Under the pieces are notes generated by a model that saw nothing but the letters and a program-made list of their open reading frames with translations, searched no databases and was not told where the DNA came from. A stretch of DNA of 64,000 nucleotides from Anderseniella sp963700895 (GTDB taxonomy: Bacteria; Pseudomonadota; Alphaproteobacteria; Rhizobiales; Aestuariivirgaceae). The DNA is taken from contig CAVOZI010000027.1 of NCBI GenBank assembly GCA_963700895.1, forward strand, positions 1 through 64,000, written 5' to 3'. This document shows positions 9,539 to 19,874 of this stretch, in pieces. Within the stretch, counting starts at the first letter, position 1, and every line of letters begins with the position of its first letter. The position numbers and the translations under genes are program-made.

Positions 9539-10608
9539 TTGGGTTTCTCCAGGCCGAATCAATATGTTGGTGATTGTGTTGTGAAGCGGCCTCCGGTCCT
9601 TGTGCAGAAGTCCTCGGGTTGGGTGCTGCGGTGTGCCAGCCTGCAGCGCTGCTGCGCGCCGCCCTTCTCGGGCTGGTGGTGGCCGTCGCCATGCCAAGGA
9701 TGGCCGATGATATGGACAAGGTCGTCCACCGCGCGGGACTGTAACAGCTCCAGTATACTGGCCCGGCCTGACGTAGCGTTTCGCCGCGCGACCAGTCCAT
9801 CCCAGCTTGGATGTCCTCCTCATGCAACGCCCCGACTGCCTAGCCGCGCGTGCCGTCCAAACAGGGCCAAAACTGCGGGGGAGGCGGAAGCGTCTGGGAC
9901 GCGTTCCGCGATTAAGAACGTCTCAACCACATTTCTTTACAGGCATTTTACGGGTGCCGATCAACAATGGTGACAGGTGGCAGGAGCAGATGGACTTCCC
10001 AACATTTGCTGCTCTGTTCGCGGTGTGACGGAATGCACATGTTTCGCATCGGGAGCGCGTCAAACTATGAGCGCTGGAAATCAACCAGCGACGAAGGGTG
10101 ACCCCGTAGCACATCAAGTCGCGTGCGGCTTGTCTTGAAGGCTACGGGGCCGACCGGTTCGGACCAGCAGGGACGGCGATCTCGCTCGGTCCGGACCGGC
10201 TTTTCTATATTGCGACAGATTGTTCGTTCCCTACAGAGCTTGTTGCAAGTTATCGTTAATTTTGCGGGCCGAATCCTTGCAAGTGACAGTTTGGGTGACG
10301 GGAATTCGTTTTCGGTGCGCTATCCGCGGGCGACGTTTGCCATAACAGCTTTGTCTTGCCCGATGTCATCAACCGGTTGCGCACGGAGTGCATCTCAGTG
10401 GACAAGCCGCTCGCAGGTCAGGGCGATAGGGCGACATCTCTTCATGCTGGAACATCAGATCCCTGAAAGTCATTTACCGAAACGAAGCCAAATCACTCGC
10501 CAGCGCGGGATTTCTGCGCATTTTTCGCTCCTCATGAGAGGTAACGAACTGTTTGTCTTGCCCCTGTAGGGTCACCGCTGATCCAATCAACCGCGATGGA
10601 GCACGACG
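9539..10608. other. Gene-poor region
   Basis: About 1.07 kb. Apart from repeat B (9750-9882) I see nothing I can support; open frames here show no signal peptide, motif or family resemblance. Probably rearranged remnant DNA next to the IS elements. Confidence 0.5.
9750..9882. repeat. Diverged repeat B, copy 1
   Basis: Matches 24745-24877: shared CCAGT..ACTGGCCCGG, GTAGCGT.TCGCCGCGC, ACCAGTCCA, CAACGCCC.GA.TGCCTA and AAACAGGGC. Source gene unknown. It lies next to one half of the split L,D-transpeptidase; the second copy lies next to the duplicated receiver-gene fragment. Confidence 0.6.
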
Positions 10609-11187
10609 ATGACGCAGGACCAACCTCAATCCGCTTCAGATCTTGTTCAGTGGCGTGATCTGATCCCGCGGCTGCAGCTCACCGCGGACGAAGACCCGGC
10701 GGAGTTCGAGTCCATTCGCAATGCCCTGATCGCAGATCTCGATCCCGGCACGCCCTATGAGACCATGCTTGCGGAAAACCTGGTGGCGCTGGAATGGGAA
10801 AGCTTCCGTCATCGCCGCCTGCGCGAAGGCCTGCTGCTTTCAGCGCTTCGCCAGGAGGTGGTTGGTAAGCTGGGACAGGTAGGACGAAATGGCATCTCTT
10901 TGCCTGAGCAGGACCGGGTTTCTGCCGAATTCACGGCCCTGCTGGACGCGGTTAGTAAGGATGAAGGTGGAAGGCGATCAAAGTTCGAAAAAGATCTCAA
11001 ATCGGCCAACACCACTCTCACCGAACTGGTTGCCCTGGCCTATAGCCGGGCCGGCGATGCCCTGGCTGCCCATGAGACCCGTCTTGCCCAGCTTGAGCTG
11101 CGCCGGCGCCGGCTGCTGCAGGATTTCAAGGCTCTCAAACAGGTTCGTCTCACGCGCGGCGAGCAGCAAGCCGTTACAGATGTCTAG
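10609..11187 (+). CDS. Conserved hypothetical protein, C-terminal part of the 'STGPRT' family
   Basis: 192 residues, function unknown. It has the pattern DEDPAEFESIRNALIADLDP, then TPYETMLAENLVALEWESFR, and a C-terminal coiled-coil-like RLAQLELRRRRLLQDF. This is the helical core of a widespread family of uncharacterised proteins, which normally begins with an STGPRT..GK.RS motif. Here that motif is on the next gene, 12 bases downstream, so the two genes look like a split version. The same core recurs at 26711-27625. A GGAG ribosome binding site precedes the ATG. No enzymatic motif seen. Confidence 0.7.
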   Translation: MTQDQPQSASDLVQWRDLIPRLQLTADEDPAEFESIRNALIADLDPGTPYETMLAENLVALEWESFRHRRLREGLLLSALRQEVVGKLGQVGRNGISLPEQDRVSAEFTALLDAVSKDEGGRRSKFEKDLKSANTTLTELVALAYSRAGDALAAHETRLAQLELRRRRLLQDFKALKQVRLTRGEQQAVTDV

Positions 11188-11198
11188 GGCGGCGCAGC

Positions 11199-11873
11199 AT
11201 GTCGGCCAGTGACAGGAAAGTCAGCTCCAATCGCCGCAATGCCAAGAAGAGTACCGGCCCGCGGACCCATGCAGGCCGCCAACGATCCAGTCTCAATGCC
11301 ACTCGTCACAGCCTCACCGCACGCCCCGCCCGACAGCTGGTCCGGGCCTGGTACAAGATCATCCTCGACGATGCTATGGCAGAGCCGGATCCTTTCGACG
11401 TCAATCTGCGCTGCCAGGCGGCGCTGTCACTTGCTGAAGCCGAAGCCTGGCTCACAGCCATCGTTGAGGCCGACCGCCAGCATGTCCTGAACGCGCACCT
11501 GGAGGCAGCGGACCGGCTAGGTGATCCGCCTTGGCCGCGGCGCGTGCTACGCTCTGTGCTGAGCACCATTCGAAGACTGGACGAAGCTGAATTCATCGTC
11601 CTCATGGCAGGCCAATACGAACTGATCAACCGCTCGGCAATGGACCTTATCCAAGAGCTGAGGACGAGGTTGCGCGCACCGGGTTCCGTGTCTGCCGAGG
11701 CGGTGGAGATGGACCGCGAGGGTGTTCTTCAAACCTTGCTGCAGCTACTGGACTCCCATATCGAGCGCACCTACGCGGAACCGCAGCAAGCACCACCCAT
11801 CCAGCGCTATCTGCGCGAGGCGGACAACCGGCGCACCAGGTGCCTCAAGCAATGGATTGGCGTGCAAGGTTAG
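11199..11873 (+). CDS. Conserved hypothetical protein with STGPRT motif
   Basis: 224 residues. The N-terminus NRRNAKKSTGPRTHAGRQRS followed by SLNATRHSLTA is a basic motif common to a large set of uncharacterised proteins in alphaproteobacteria and planctomycetes. The rest is helical (CQAALSLAEAEAWLTAIVEA, then EAEFIVLMAGQYELINRS). It forms an operon with the preceding gene. A nucleic-acid-binding role for the basic end is only a guess. Both genes are intact, in contrast to their neighbours. Confidence 0.65.
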   Translation: MSASDRKVSSNRRNAKKSTGPRTHAGRQRSSLNATRHSLTARPARQLVRAWYKIILDDAMAEPDPFDVNLRCQAALSLAEAEAWLTAIVEADRQHVLNAHLEAADRLGDPPWPRRVLRSVLSTIRRLDEAEFIVLMAGQYELINRSAMDLIQELRTRLRAPGSVSAEAVEMDREGVLQTLLQLLDSHIERTYAEPQQAPPIQRYLREADNRRTRCLKQWIGVQG

Positions 11874-11993
11874 GTCATTGTGACGTTGATCGAGCAACTT
11901 GGTAGCCGTGATAGCCTTCCGATCGCGGCGTTCAGTCACCATATGCTACAAAGCCGATTGCTGATGTAGTCTCGAGTGTGCGATTGAAGTGCG

Positions 11994-12837
11994 ATGTATG
12001 AGTCTTTCTATGGCCTGCGGGAAAAACCCTTCTCGATCGTCCCCGATCCGGACTTTCTCTACTGGGCCGATACCCATTCAATGGCCTACACCATGCTGGA
12101 GTACGGTGTGCTCAACAACATGGGCTTCACCGTCATTACCGGCGAGATCGGCTGCGGCAAGACCACCCTGATCCGAAACCTGCTGGCGCACCTTGAAAGC
12201 ACCGCTACGGTCGGCCTCATCACCAACACCATGCCGCATCCCGGTCATCTGCTCGAATGGGTGATGATGTCCCTCGGACCAGCCGTTCGAGGCCACGTCC
12301 TACGTTGCCCTCTACCAGCGCTTCCAGCAGTTCCTCATTGACGAGTACAGCACGGGCCGGCATGTCGTCCTCATCGTCGACGAGGCCCAGAACCTCAACG
12401 CGGAAACGCTCGAGGAACTGCGCATGCTGTCGAATATCAACTCGGAAAAGGACCAGCTGATCCAGATGGTGCTGGTCGGCCAACCGCAACTGCGGGATCT
12501 CTTGCGCAAGCCGGAACTGCACCAGTTCCTGCAGCGGATCTCGTCGGACTTTCACCTCAAGCCGCTCAGCGAGAACGAGGTGGTCGAGTATATCTACCAC
12601 CGTCTTTATGTGGCCGGTGCGCAGGATCATATCTTTTCGCGCAATGCCTGCCTGATGATCGCCGATGCCAGCAGCGGCATCCCTCGCACCATCAACATCC
12701 TGTGTGACCGGGCCCTGGTTTACGGTTTCTCCAATGGCAGCAAGCGCATTTCCACCCACGTCACCGCCAAGATGCTGGAGGACGTGGATACCCACGGACT
12801 GGCAAGCCTGCCCGGCATACCTGAAGCCACGGTCTAG
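11994..12837 (+). CDS. XrtA/PEP-CTERM-associated ATPase, ExeA-like AAA, frameshifted
   Basis: AAA+ ATPase of the ExeA/GspA type regularly found in exosortase/EPS loci. Start MYESFYGLREKPFSIVPDP, Walker A GEIGCGKTTLIRN at about residues 47-59, Walker B VVLIVDEAQNL, sensor region MVLVGQPQLRDLL and ISSDFHLKPLSENEV. A single extra C near 12280 (SLG then QPFEATSYVALYQRF in the next frame) splits it; repaired length about 280 residues. No N- or C-terminal peptidoglycan-binding extension. It probably powers or organises export/assembly of the polysaccharide and is co-located with the TPR lipoprotein gene. Confidence 0.85.
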
Positions 12838-12962
12838 CAACCTGCGAGGCCCCCCGCATTGGCCTGAGAGTTGCTGTGTCTGACGCCAAGGCGTCGTGCG
12901 TGTCAGATTGAAACGTCAGCAAGTTGTCGGATGTTCAGTTTGAACTGTCTGCTTGACGATTG

Positions 12963-12978
12963 TTAACTTTCTGTTAAC
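12963..12978. promoter_or_regulatory. CtrA-like box upstream of VPLPA-CTERM gene 3
   Basis: TTAA-CTTTCTG-TTAAC is an exact full CtrA consensus (TTAA-N7-TTAAC). It ends about 108 bases before the start codon at 13087. A TTGACG hexamer lies just upstream. Confidence 0.6.
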
Positions 12979-13086
12979 GTCTTCGCCTAGAGTGCGGCAG
13001 GCTTTCGAAAACCTCGAAGGTTGTTATGAGCGTAGAGCAGTGAATCCCCCGGTTGGTGTGCTGCTTTTAAAAGGGACGGCAATCCA

Positions 13087-13987
13087 ATGAGACATTTGTT
13101 AGCCACCTGCACGGTGGCCGCGCTCTTGAGCGTATTGGCCACTTCTGCGAACGCGGCCTCGGTAAACGACACGTGGGGAATCAGCACGCCAAACGAAGCC
13201 TATGTCGGTGGCGATCCCAACAGCAACACCTACGATGGCCGGGAAATCATCGGTGACTACGATGTGTTCGCCATACACGGCGCGAAGACATTGGGCGAAC
13301 CGGTGATGCCTTGCAGGTGGTCATCTACACCAACTATGCCGGACAGCAGGGGACCTCTGGCGCCCTTGGTACCCAGTACGGCGCGCTTTTCATCGGTACC
13401 GATGCCACTAAGGTTCAACTTGGGGCAAATGATACCGATACCTTCGCTGCGGACCCCGATCGGTTCCAGTACGCTTTCAGCATGGACTACTCAGCAGGGC
13501 CAGGAGACGCCAGTGGCGCCGGTACTCTTTACAGCCTTGCCGGGAATGGTTCGGATGTGGACCAGTCATCAGTCAATAGTGGCATATTCCGCACTGACCA
13601 GGCTTGGAAACCGAACAGCAATGCTACAGCGACCAGTATCACGGGATCCTGGACCGTTGAAGATGGTAACAATGCACCTGGCAAGAACTCCTCACTGCGG
13701 AAAATACAGCAAACAGCAACCAGGATCAGACCGGACTTGTTCAGGGTACTGGCTATATTTCATTCGTCATCGATGACTTCTTTGCCACCGGCAATCCTGG
13801 CGCGAGCGCCGACTTCCTGATCTTCTCGTGGGCCATGTCTTGCGCGAATGACATTATTCTGGGTGCAATCCTGAATCCCGGACAGCTTAATCCGGTACCA
13901 CTTCCACCCGGATTGCTGCTGCTCCTCAGCGGTTTGCTGGGTGTTGGCTGGCTGGGCCGTGCCAGAGCCAGGCAGCAGGCAAGCTGA
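13087..13987 (+). CDS. VPLPA/PEP-CTERM protein 3, frameshifted
   Basis: Secreted protein of about 299 residues. The signal peptide LLATCTVAALLSVLATSANA starts at the ATG behind the GGGACGG leader. The body reads VNDTWGISTPNEAYVGGDP, then in a second frame LQVVIYTNYAGQQGTSGALG, and after another shift near 13690 SWAMSCANDIILGAIL, a W..xCAND motif common in PEP-CTERM proteins. The C-terminus is NPVPLPPGLLLLLSGLLGVG with the basic tail RARARQQAS. Two frameshifts must be bridged. It lies between the ATPase and the TPR lipoprotein genes, on the same strand. Confidence 0.85.
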
Positions 13988-14185
13988 TCGCAGTCAGATC
14001 TTTATCAGGCAAGCGTACGGAGTGTGGCCGCCATCAGCGCGGCCACATCTGTCTTGCAGCACCCCATTATTGTCAAGCTTGTTGATCTCGGAACTCTTCA
14101 AGTTACACGCTGGTAATTGGCACCTGTCTTGCAAAGGTGGTATGAATTCCAGTCAATCTTTTCGACCATGAGGTCAGCATCTGTC

Positions 14186-16616
14186 ATGAGTTCCAGTTCA
14201 CACCTTTCCCGTTCCATCAAGTCAGTGCTCACGGCGGCCCTGCTGGCGACATCTCTCTCGCTGGCGGCCTGCTCGTCACCTGAGGAGAAGGCGCAGGCCC
14301 ACCTCGAAAGCGGTCAGGAACTGCTGACCAGCAACGACTATGTCAAGGCAGGCCTCGAGTTCAGGAACGCGGTCAGGTACAACGACAAGCTGGCGGCTGC
14401 CTGGATCGGTCTGTCCAAGGTCGAGGAGCAGGCGAAGAACTGGGCGGGCCTGAACTCGGCGCTGACCAAGGTGCTTGAGCTTGACCCGAACCACTTCGAG
14501 TCACTTGTCCGGATGGCCAAGCTGCAACTGGTGGCCGGCAATGTCGAGAAGGCGCTCGAACTCATCAACAAGGCCAATGGCATCAAGCCGGACGACAGCG
14601 ATGTGCTGGCCGCCCGGGCTGCCGCGCTGCTGCGGCTCAATGACCGCGAGGGGGCGCGCCGGGATGGCGAACGCGCGCTGGCCCTGAACAAGGAGAACAC
14701 CGACGCCTACGCGGTCCTGGCGACAGAACGCATTGCCGAGGATGATCTGAACAATGCGCTGCTGTTCATCGATCGCGGCCTGGCGGCAGACGAGAAAAAC
14801 CTCGCCCTGCTGCTGCTCAAGGTGCGCATTTTCGAACAACGCAAGGACGACACCAAGCTGGAGGAAGTGCTGCGCACGCTGCTCTCCTACTATCCTGACC
14901 AGGTCGCGTTCCGCCGCGCGCTGATCACCATGATGGTCAGCCGCAACCGGCTTGATGATGCCGAGACCGAGATGCGGGCGCTGGCGGCGACCGACACCGC
15001 GAATGCCGAACTGGCGCTGGAACTGGTGCGTTTCGTTGGCCGTACCAAGGGAGCAGCTGCGGCCAGGACCGAGCTTGAACGGCTGGTCCAGGAATTCCCG
15101 CAGACCATCGACTACAGGCTCGCCCTGGCGCAGCTCGACTATGGTCAGGACCGGAAGGACGAGGCCAAGGCTGCGCTGAATGCCATCATTGACAAGGGTG
15201 AACCGCAGGACAGCGTCACCCGGGCCCGCATCGTGCTGGCCCGCATCCTGCTCAATGAGAAGGATACGCCAGCCGCCTCCAAGGTGGTCGCGGATGTTCT
15301 CACCAGCGATGAAAAGAACGCCGATGCTCTGGCCCTGCGCGCTTCCATGCGCCTTGACGCCAACGAGGTCGACAATGCCATCACCGACCTGCGCGACGCC
15401 CTGAGCCAGCAGCCCCGCTCGGTGCCGCTGATGCGTCTGCTGGGCAAGGCGCTGGAGCGCCAGGGGGCCGTAGACCTGGCCGAGGAACGCTACGGCCAGG
15501 CCGTAACGGAAGCGAAGTTCGCGCCGGCACTGACGCTGGAATACGTCGCTTTCCTGGGACGGCGCGGCAAGGCCGACAAGGCCGAGCAGGTGCTGACCGA
15601 TGCTGTCGGACGCAATCCGAGCAATCGTGAACTGCTGACGGCACTGGCCCGTTTGCGCCTGAACAAGCAGGACTGGGCCGGCGCCGAACAGGTGGCCCGG
15701 GCGCTCAAGAAGCTCGGTGACCAGAGCGGGGTCAGCGACCAGATCCTCGGCGCCGCCCAGTTGGGGCAGCAGAAGTTCGAGCAGAGCCTGGAAACGTTCA
15801 AGTCCGTCTTCACCCAGAGCCAGGGCGCCGTCCGCCCGATGATGGGCGTGGCCATGTCCTATGTCCGGGCCGGCAAGGTTGACGAGGCCGAGCGGTTCAT
15901 CCTGTCGGTGCTGGAAGCCAACCCGGACAATGCCGAGGCCCGCGTCATGCTGGGCTCGCTGAAGCAGTTGCAGAAAAAGCCGGAAGAGGCGGTTGCCGCC
16001 TACAACGAGGCGATCAGCCGCCAGCCCAAGAGTACGGCAGGCTACCTGGCGCTCGCCAATCACTATATCGCCCAGCGCCAGGTGGACGAGGCGCAGAAGA
16101 CGCTGGAGACTGCCTGGGAGCAGGTGCCAGGCGATCTCTCCACCGGCCTGACCCTCGCGGGCATCCTGGAGTTCAGGAAGGACATCGATGGCGCCATCGC
16201 GCTCTATGAAAAACTCCATGAGCGCCAGCCGAATGCGCTGATCGTTGTCAACAACCTCGCCAGCCTTCTGGCGGATTACCGCGATGATGCGGCAAGCCTT
16301 GGAGCGCGCCAGTCAGTTGTCGTCCATTCTGAAGTCAACCGAACTGCCGCAGTTCAAGGATACGCTCGGCTGGATCGCCTATCGCAGCGGCAACTACCAG
16401 GAGGCACTCGGCTATCTGAAGCAGGCCGCGGAAAGGCTGCCGAACCTGAATCTGGTCAGATATCATCTTGGCATGACCCACAAGGCGCTCGGACAAACTG
16501 AAGCAGCGAAGGTAGAACTGAACAAGGCGCTGGAAACGAGCGCCGAAGGGGATCTTCTGAGAGAAAAGATCGAGGCGGCAATCCGGTCCGTGGTTAGTGA
16601 GCAAACAAGTAACTGA
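14186..16616 (+). CDS. prsT: TPR-repeat lipoprotein of the PEP-CTERM system (PrsT-like), frameshifted near end
   Basis: About 810 residues. The ATG at 14186 is preferred because it gives a compact lipoprotein signal (SVLTAALLATSLSLAACSS, lipobox LAAC at residues 26-29). The remainder is a long array of TPR repeats, e.g. AAAWIGLSKVEEQAKNW and GYLALANHYIAQRQVDEA. It fits the large TPR lipoprotein consistently encoded in exosortase/EPS loci, thought to be a periplasmic scaffold. One indel near 16290 moves the last 105 residues (FKDTLGWIAYRSGNYQEA) to another frame, ending at 16616. A long antisense open frame here is a codon-bias shadow. Confidence 0.85.
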
Positions 16617-17039
16617 GCCATCAGATATAGGTTGTGTTCTGCCATCTATCGTGATGGTTACGGGTGCATAGGCTATATCATTGGTCTGTACTTCCTCATT
16701 CATCGATGTGGCAAAAGGTACGGTGGATAGATTTCTCAAACGCGTTGTCTCAGGTCAGCTCAACTAATTTGATGGTCTCAACAGGCGACCTGTCCGGGTG
16801 GGCGTAGGCGGTCCAAATTCATTGTGTTGCACGGCATCGACGCCGTGTGCCAGGCAGCGCGGAAAACTCGTAAGACCACCAAACCTCTTATCACTTTATG
16901 GCTGGTCTGAGGTTCGAACACTAACCACACTCGGTTGCATACTTCCTTGAAGCTTGCAAATTTACGAAATTTTTAATATTCTGATTGATGCGGCAGTGAG
17001 TTTCATGATGGGTGCCCTTACGGGTGCGAAGGGACGGCT
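16617..17039. other. Intergenic region
   Basis: About 420 bases with no supported gene. Contains the CtrA-like box at 16962-16976 and the GGGACGG leader at 17031-17037 of the next gene. AT content rises towards the promoter. Confidence 0.6.
16962..16977. promoter_or_regulatory. CtrA-like box upstream of VPLPA-CTERM gene 4
   Basis: TTAC-GAAATTT-TTAA matches TTAA-N7-TTAA with one mismatch, the same TTAC variant as the site at 6837. It ends 69 bases before the preferred start at 17046. Confidence 0.5.
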
Positions 17040-17045
17040 ATGAAT

Positions 17046-17773
17046 ATGATAGTGAGAATTGCGTTAGCAACGGCATTAGCAGCTGTAGTGCCTCTCAGTT
17101 TGAATGGCCGCGCAGAGGCGGCTACTTATGGCTTCTCGAATATTTCGAGTTTCAGCCGCCCCAGCAGACGTAAGCGTCGCTACATCGGCATTCCAAATGG
17201 TCACATCCACTAGTGGATCGGACGTATTGTTTACGTTTAGTAATATTACGTCAGGTGATGCAAGTATAACAGAGATTTATTTTGATTCGAAGTCGTTAGA
17301 CTTTGCGACAGACCCGAATTTATGGTCTATTGTGAGCGATAGCGACGACGTGTCACCGCCGGCCGGTACAAACGGCGTCAGCTTTTCAGGCTCTGGGGTA
17401 AATCCGAGCAATTTACCTGGCGGAAATACTATTGGGTTCGTCAGCAATGATGAGTTTGGCGCTACGCAGCAGGGTGGGCAACCGAAAAACGGACTGGATA
17501 TTCTGGGTGAATACTTGGTTATAAAGTTAACCAATGCGAACTCTGATTGAGGTAGACAATTGGCTGGACCAGTTTGCGTTGGTTGTGGGGTTACACGTGA
17601 CTTCGATTACGCCAGATGGTGCAACAACCGATCGGAGCCTGTCATTGATCAATAAGACGAGTTTCGGGTCTATCAATCCATCTCCGGTACCTCTGCCTGC
17701 TGGCATTCTTCTCTTGTTGTCTGCGATTGGTGGCTTAGGCTTCTTTAAGCGCTTCATATCGAAAGCTGTGTGA
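17046..17773 (+). CDS. VPLPA-CTERM sorting domain protein 4, frameshifted
   Basis: Secreted protein of about 242 residues. The ATG at 17046 is preferred over the one at 17040 because its 8-base spacing from GGGACGG matches the sister genes. The signal peptide is IVRIALATALAAVVPLSLNG. After a shift near 17150 the body reads SAAPADVSVATSAFQMV and DVLFTFSNITSGDASITEIY. After another near 17540 it reads NWLDQFALVVGLHVTSIT. The C-terminal signal is PVPLPAGILLLLSAIGGLG with FFKRFISKAV. Its codon use is visibly more AT-rich than the surrounding genes. Confidence 0.85.
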
Positions 17774-17814
17774 CAAGTTGACAGATTATCGACTAAGTGT
17801 TTGCTATGTTTTTG

Positions 17815-17852
17815 AAGGGGCATCCTCGGAGGGTGCCCCTTCCTAATTTTTT
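17815..17852 (+). terminator. Rho-independent terminator after VPLPA-CTERM gene 4
   Basis: AAGGGGCA-TCCTCGGAGGG-TGCCCCTT forms an 8-bp perfect stem, followed by CCTAATTTTTT. It begins 42 bases after the stop codon. Confidence 0.85.
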
Positions 17853-18151
17853 GATCGGTGTATAGCGATATGCACTGCAAGATCAATTGACGCAGTGATG
17901 GCGCGCGATAGTTTTTGGGTTAGCAATTACAATCGAAATTTCCCTGCGAGTTCTGGCAATGAAAGAGATTTTGTGCTGTGGTTTAGCATTTCTCAAGGTC
18001 TCAATACAAATCTAAAGAGCCGTTCACTGGAACCATCCGGGGTTCATCCAATCAATCTGAGTGGTTGCGTCTAATCAGACTTGGAACCTATTTTCGCGAA
18101 CAATAGAATATATTTGGGCTGTGTTTGATGGATTTGCAGGAAACTTCGCTC
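17853..18151. other. Intergenic region before the rml genes
   Basis: About 300 AT-rich bases with no gene I can support. It must hold the promoter of the rmlCBDA run. Confidence 0.5.
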
Positions 18152-18727
18152 ATGTCTTTGAAGGCTCATACACAGGGCTCTATTTCTATTGATGACGTAA
18201 TGGAACTCGTCCCAGATAAGTTGGAAGACGTCAGGGGTTATTTCAGCGAGGTCTACAATCGGGAAGTTCTTCGTGCGCAACGGGTTTTGACCGAGAATTC
18301 ATCCAGGACAACCAGTCGCTTTCACGGGAGGTTGGCACCGTACGGGGCCTGCATTTCCAGTCGCCGCCCTTCGCCCAGGCAAAGCTTGTCCGTGTCCTGC
18401 AAGGTGCCATCCTCGATGTTGCCGTCGACATCCGCAAAGGTTCCCCCACCTATGGCCGGCATGTCGCTTGCGAACTGACCGGAGGAGCAGGGCAACCAGT
18501 TACTGATCCCCGAGGGTTTCGCCCATGGTTTCTGCACGCTTCGTGCTGACACGGTTGTCTTCTACAAGGTTTCCGCGCTCTATTCCCGCGAGCATGACCA
18601 TGGATTGTTGTGGAATGATCCGGCGCTCGCCATTGACTGGCCAGTCAGTGAAGCCGACGCCATCCTGTCCGACAAGGACCGGGGACAACCAAGGTTCGCT
18701 GACCTTGAAAGCCCGTTTGTATACTAA
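18152..18727 (+). CDS. rmlC: dTDP-4-dehydrorhamnose 3,5-epimerase, frameshifted
   Basis: Cupin-fold epimerase, third step of dTDP-L-rhamnose synthesis. It reads VMELVPDKLEDVRGYFSEVY. After a shift near 18280 it continues with FIQDNQSLSREVGTVRGLHF, carrying the RGLHFQ motif with the active-site His, then AKLVRVLQGAILDVAVDIRK and GRHVACEL. After another near 18480 it has IPEGFAHGFCTL and YSREHDHGLLWNDPALAIDW, ending at 18727. About 190 residues, normal length. A start at 18128 is also possible; 18152 fits the usual length better. First gene of the rmlC-B-D-A run. Confidence 0.85.
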
Positions 18728-18796
18728 GTTTTGATTCAATTGTTGCCCCTCGCTGCCTAACCGTTTCATAAGAGGACAGGAGGCAGCGTAATTGAC

Positions 18797-19865
18797 ATGA
18801 AGATACTCGTCACCGGCGGGGCCGGCTTCATTGGCTCGGCACTGTGCAGATACCTGGTCAACGAGACCGGGCACAGCGTCGTCAACGTCGACAAGCTCAC
18901 CTATGCCGCCAACCTGACCTCACTGGAGCCGGTGTCGGGCAGCGTGCGCTACAGTTTTGTGAAGGTCGATATCTGTGACCGGCCGGCGCTCGAACAGGTG
19001 TTTGCCAGCGCGCAACCCGACGCGGTCATGCACCTCGCCGCCGAGTCCCACGTCGACCGTTCGATTACCGGGCCGGCCGACTTCATCAACACCAATATCG
19101 TTGGTACCTATACCTTACTCGAGGCGGCCCGTGACTACTGGAACGGTCTGCCCGAAGACCGGTACGAGGCACTTCCGCTTCCTGCATGTCTCGACCGACG
19201 AGGTCTATGGCAGCCTCGGCGCCGACGGCCTGTTCAGTGAGACGACAGCCTACGATCCCCATTCCCCATACTCGGCCAGCAAGGCGGCCTCCGATCACCT
19301 GGTCAATGCCTGGCATCATACCTACGGGCTGCCGGTGGTCATGTCGAACTGCTCCAACAATTACGGCCCCTACCATTTCCCGGAAAAGCTCATCCCGCTG
19401 GTGATCACCAACGCCATCGACGAGAAGCCGCTGCCGGTCTACGGCAGGGGAGACAATGTCCGCGACTGGCTGTTCGTCGAGGACCATGCCCGCGCCCTTG
19501 TCGCGGTGCTGGAACAGGGCAGGCTCGGCGAAAGCTACAATGTCGGCGGTCACAATGAGCGCACCAACCTGCAGGTCGTCGAGGCCATTTGCCAGGCTCT
19601 GGACAAGGCCAGCCCACGGACCCCGGGTGGCAGCTACGCGGACCTTATCAGCTTCGTCGAGGATCGGCCGGGCCACGACTTCCGTTACGCTATCGATGCC
19701 ACCAAGATCGAGGCAGAGCTGGGCTGGCGCCCGCAAGAAACCTTCGAGACCGGGCTGGCCAGCACGGTGGGCTGGTACCTTGATAACGAAGACTGGTGGC
19801 GACCACTGAAACAGTCCCGCTATGGCGGCGAACGGCTTGGCCTGCTGAAAAACAATGCTGGCTAG
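18797..19865 (+). CDS. rmlB: dTDP-glucose 4,6-dehydratase, frameshifted
   Basis: Second step of dTDP-L-rhamnose synthesis, an extended SDR enzyme. Start MKILVTGGAGFIGSALCRYL with the NAD-binding GGAGFIGS. Then HLAAESHVDRSI, and after a single indel near 19165 the catalytic HVSTDEVYGSLG (Thr-Asp-Glu) and the Tyr/Lys pair in YSASKAASDHLV. GRGDNVRDWLFVEDHARAL and the YNVGGHNE loop are also standard. About 355 residues. It starts about 70 bases after rmlC and ends 9 bases before rmlD. All catalytic residues are intact apart from the frameshift. Confidence 0.9.
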
Positions 19866-19874
19866 GTCCACAGC

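Noticed and set aside
14501..16219. 572-codon open frame antisense to the TPR lipoprotein gene
   Set aside because: It mirrors codon bias of the high-GC TPR gene, has no start signal or recognisable domain, and the plus-strand protein is clearly real.
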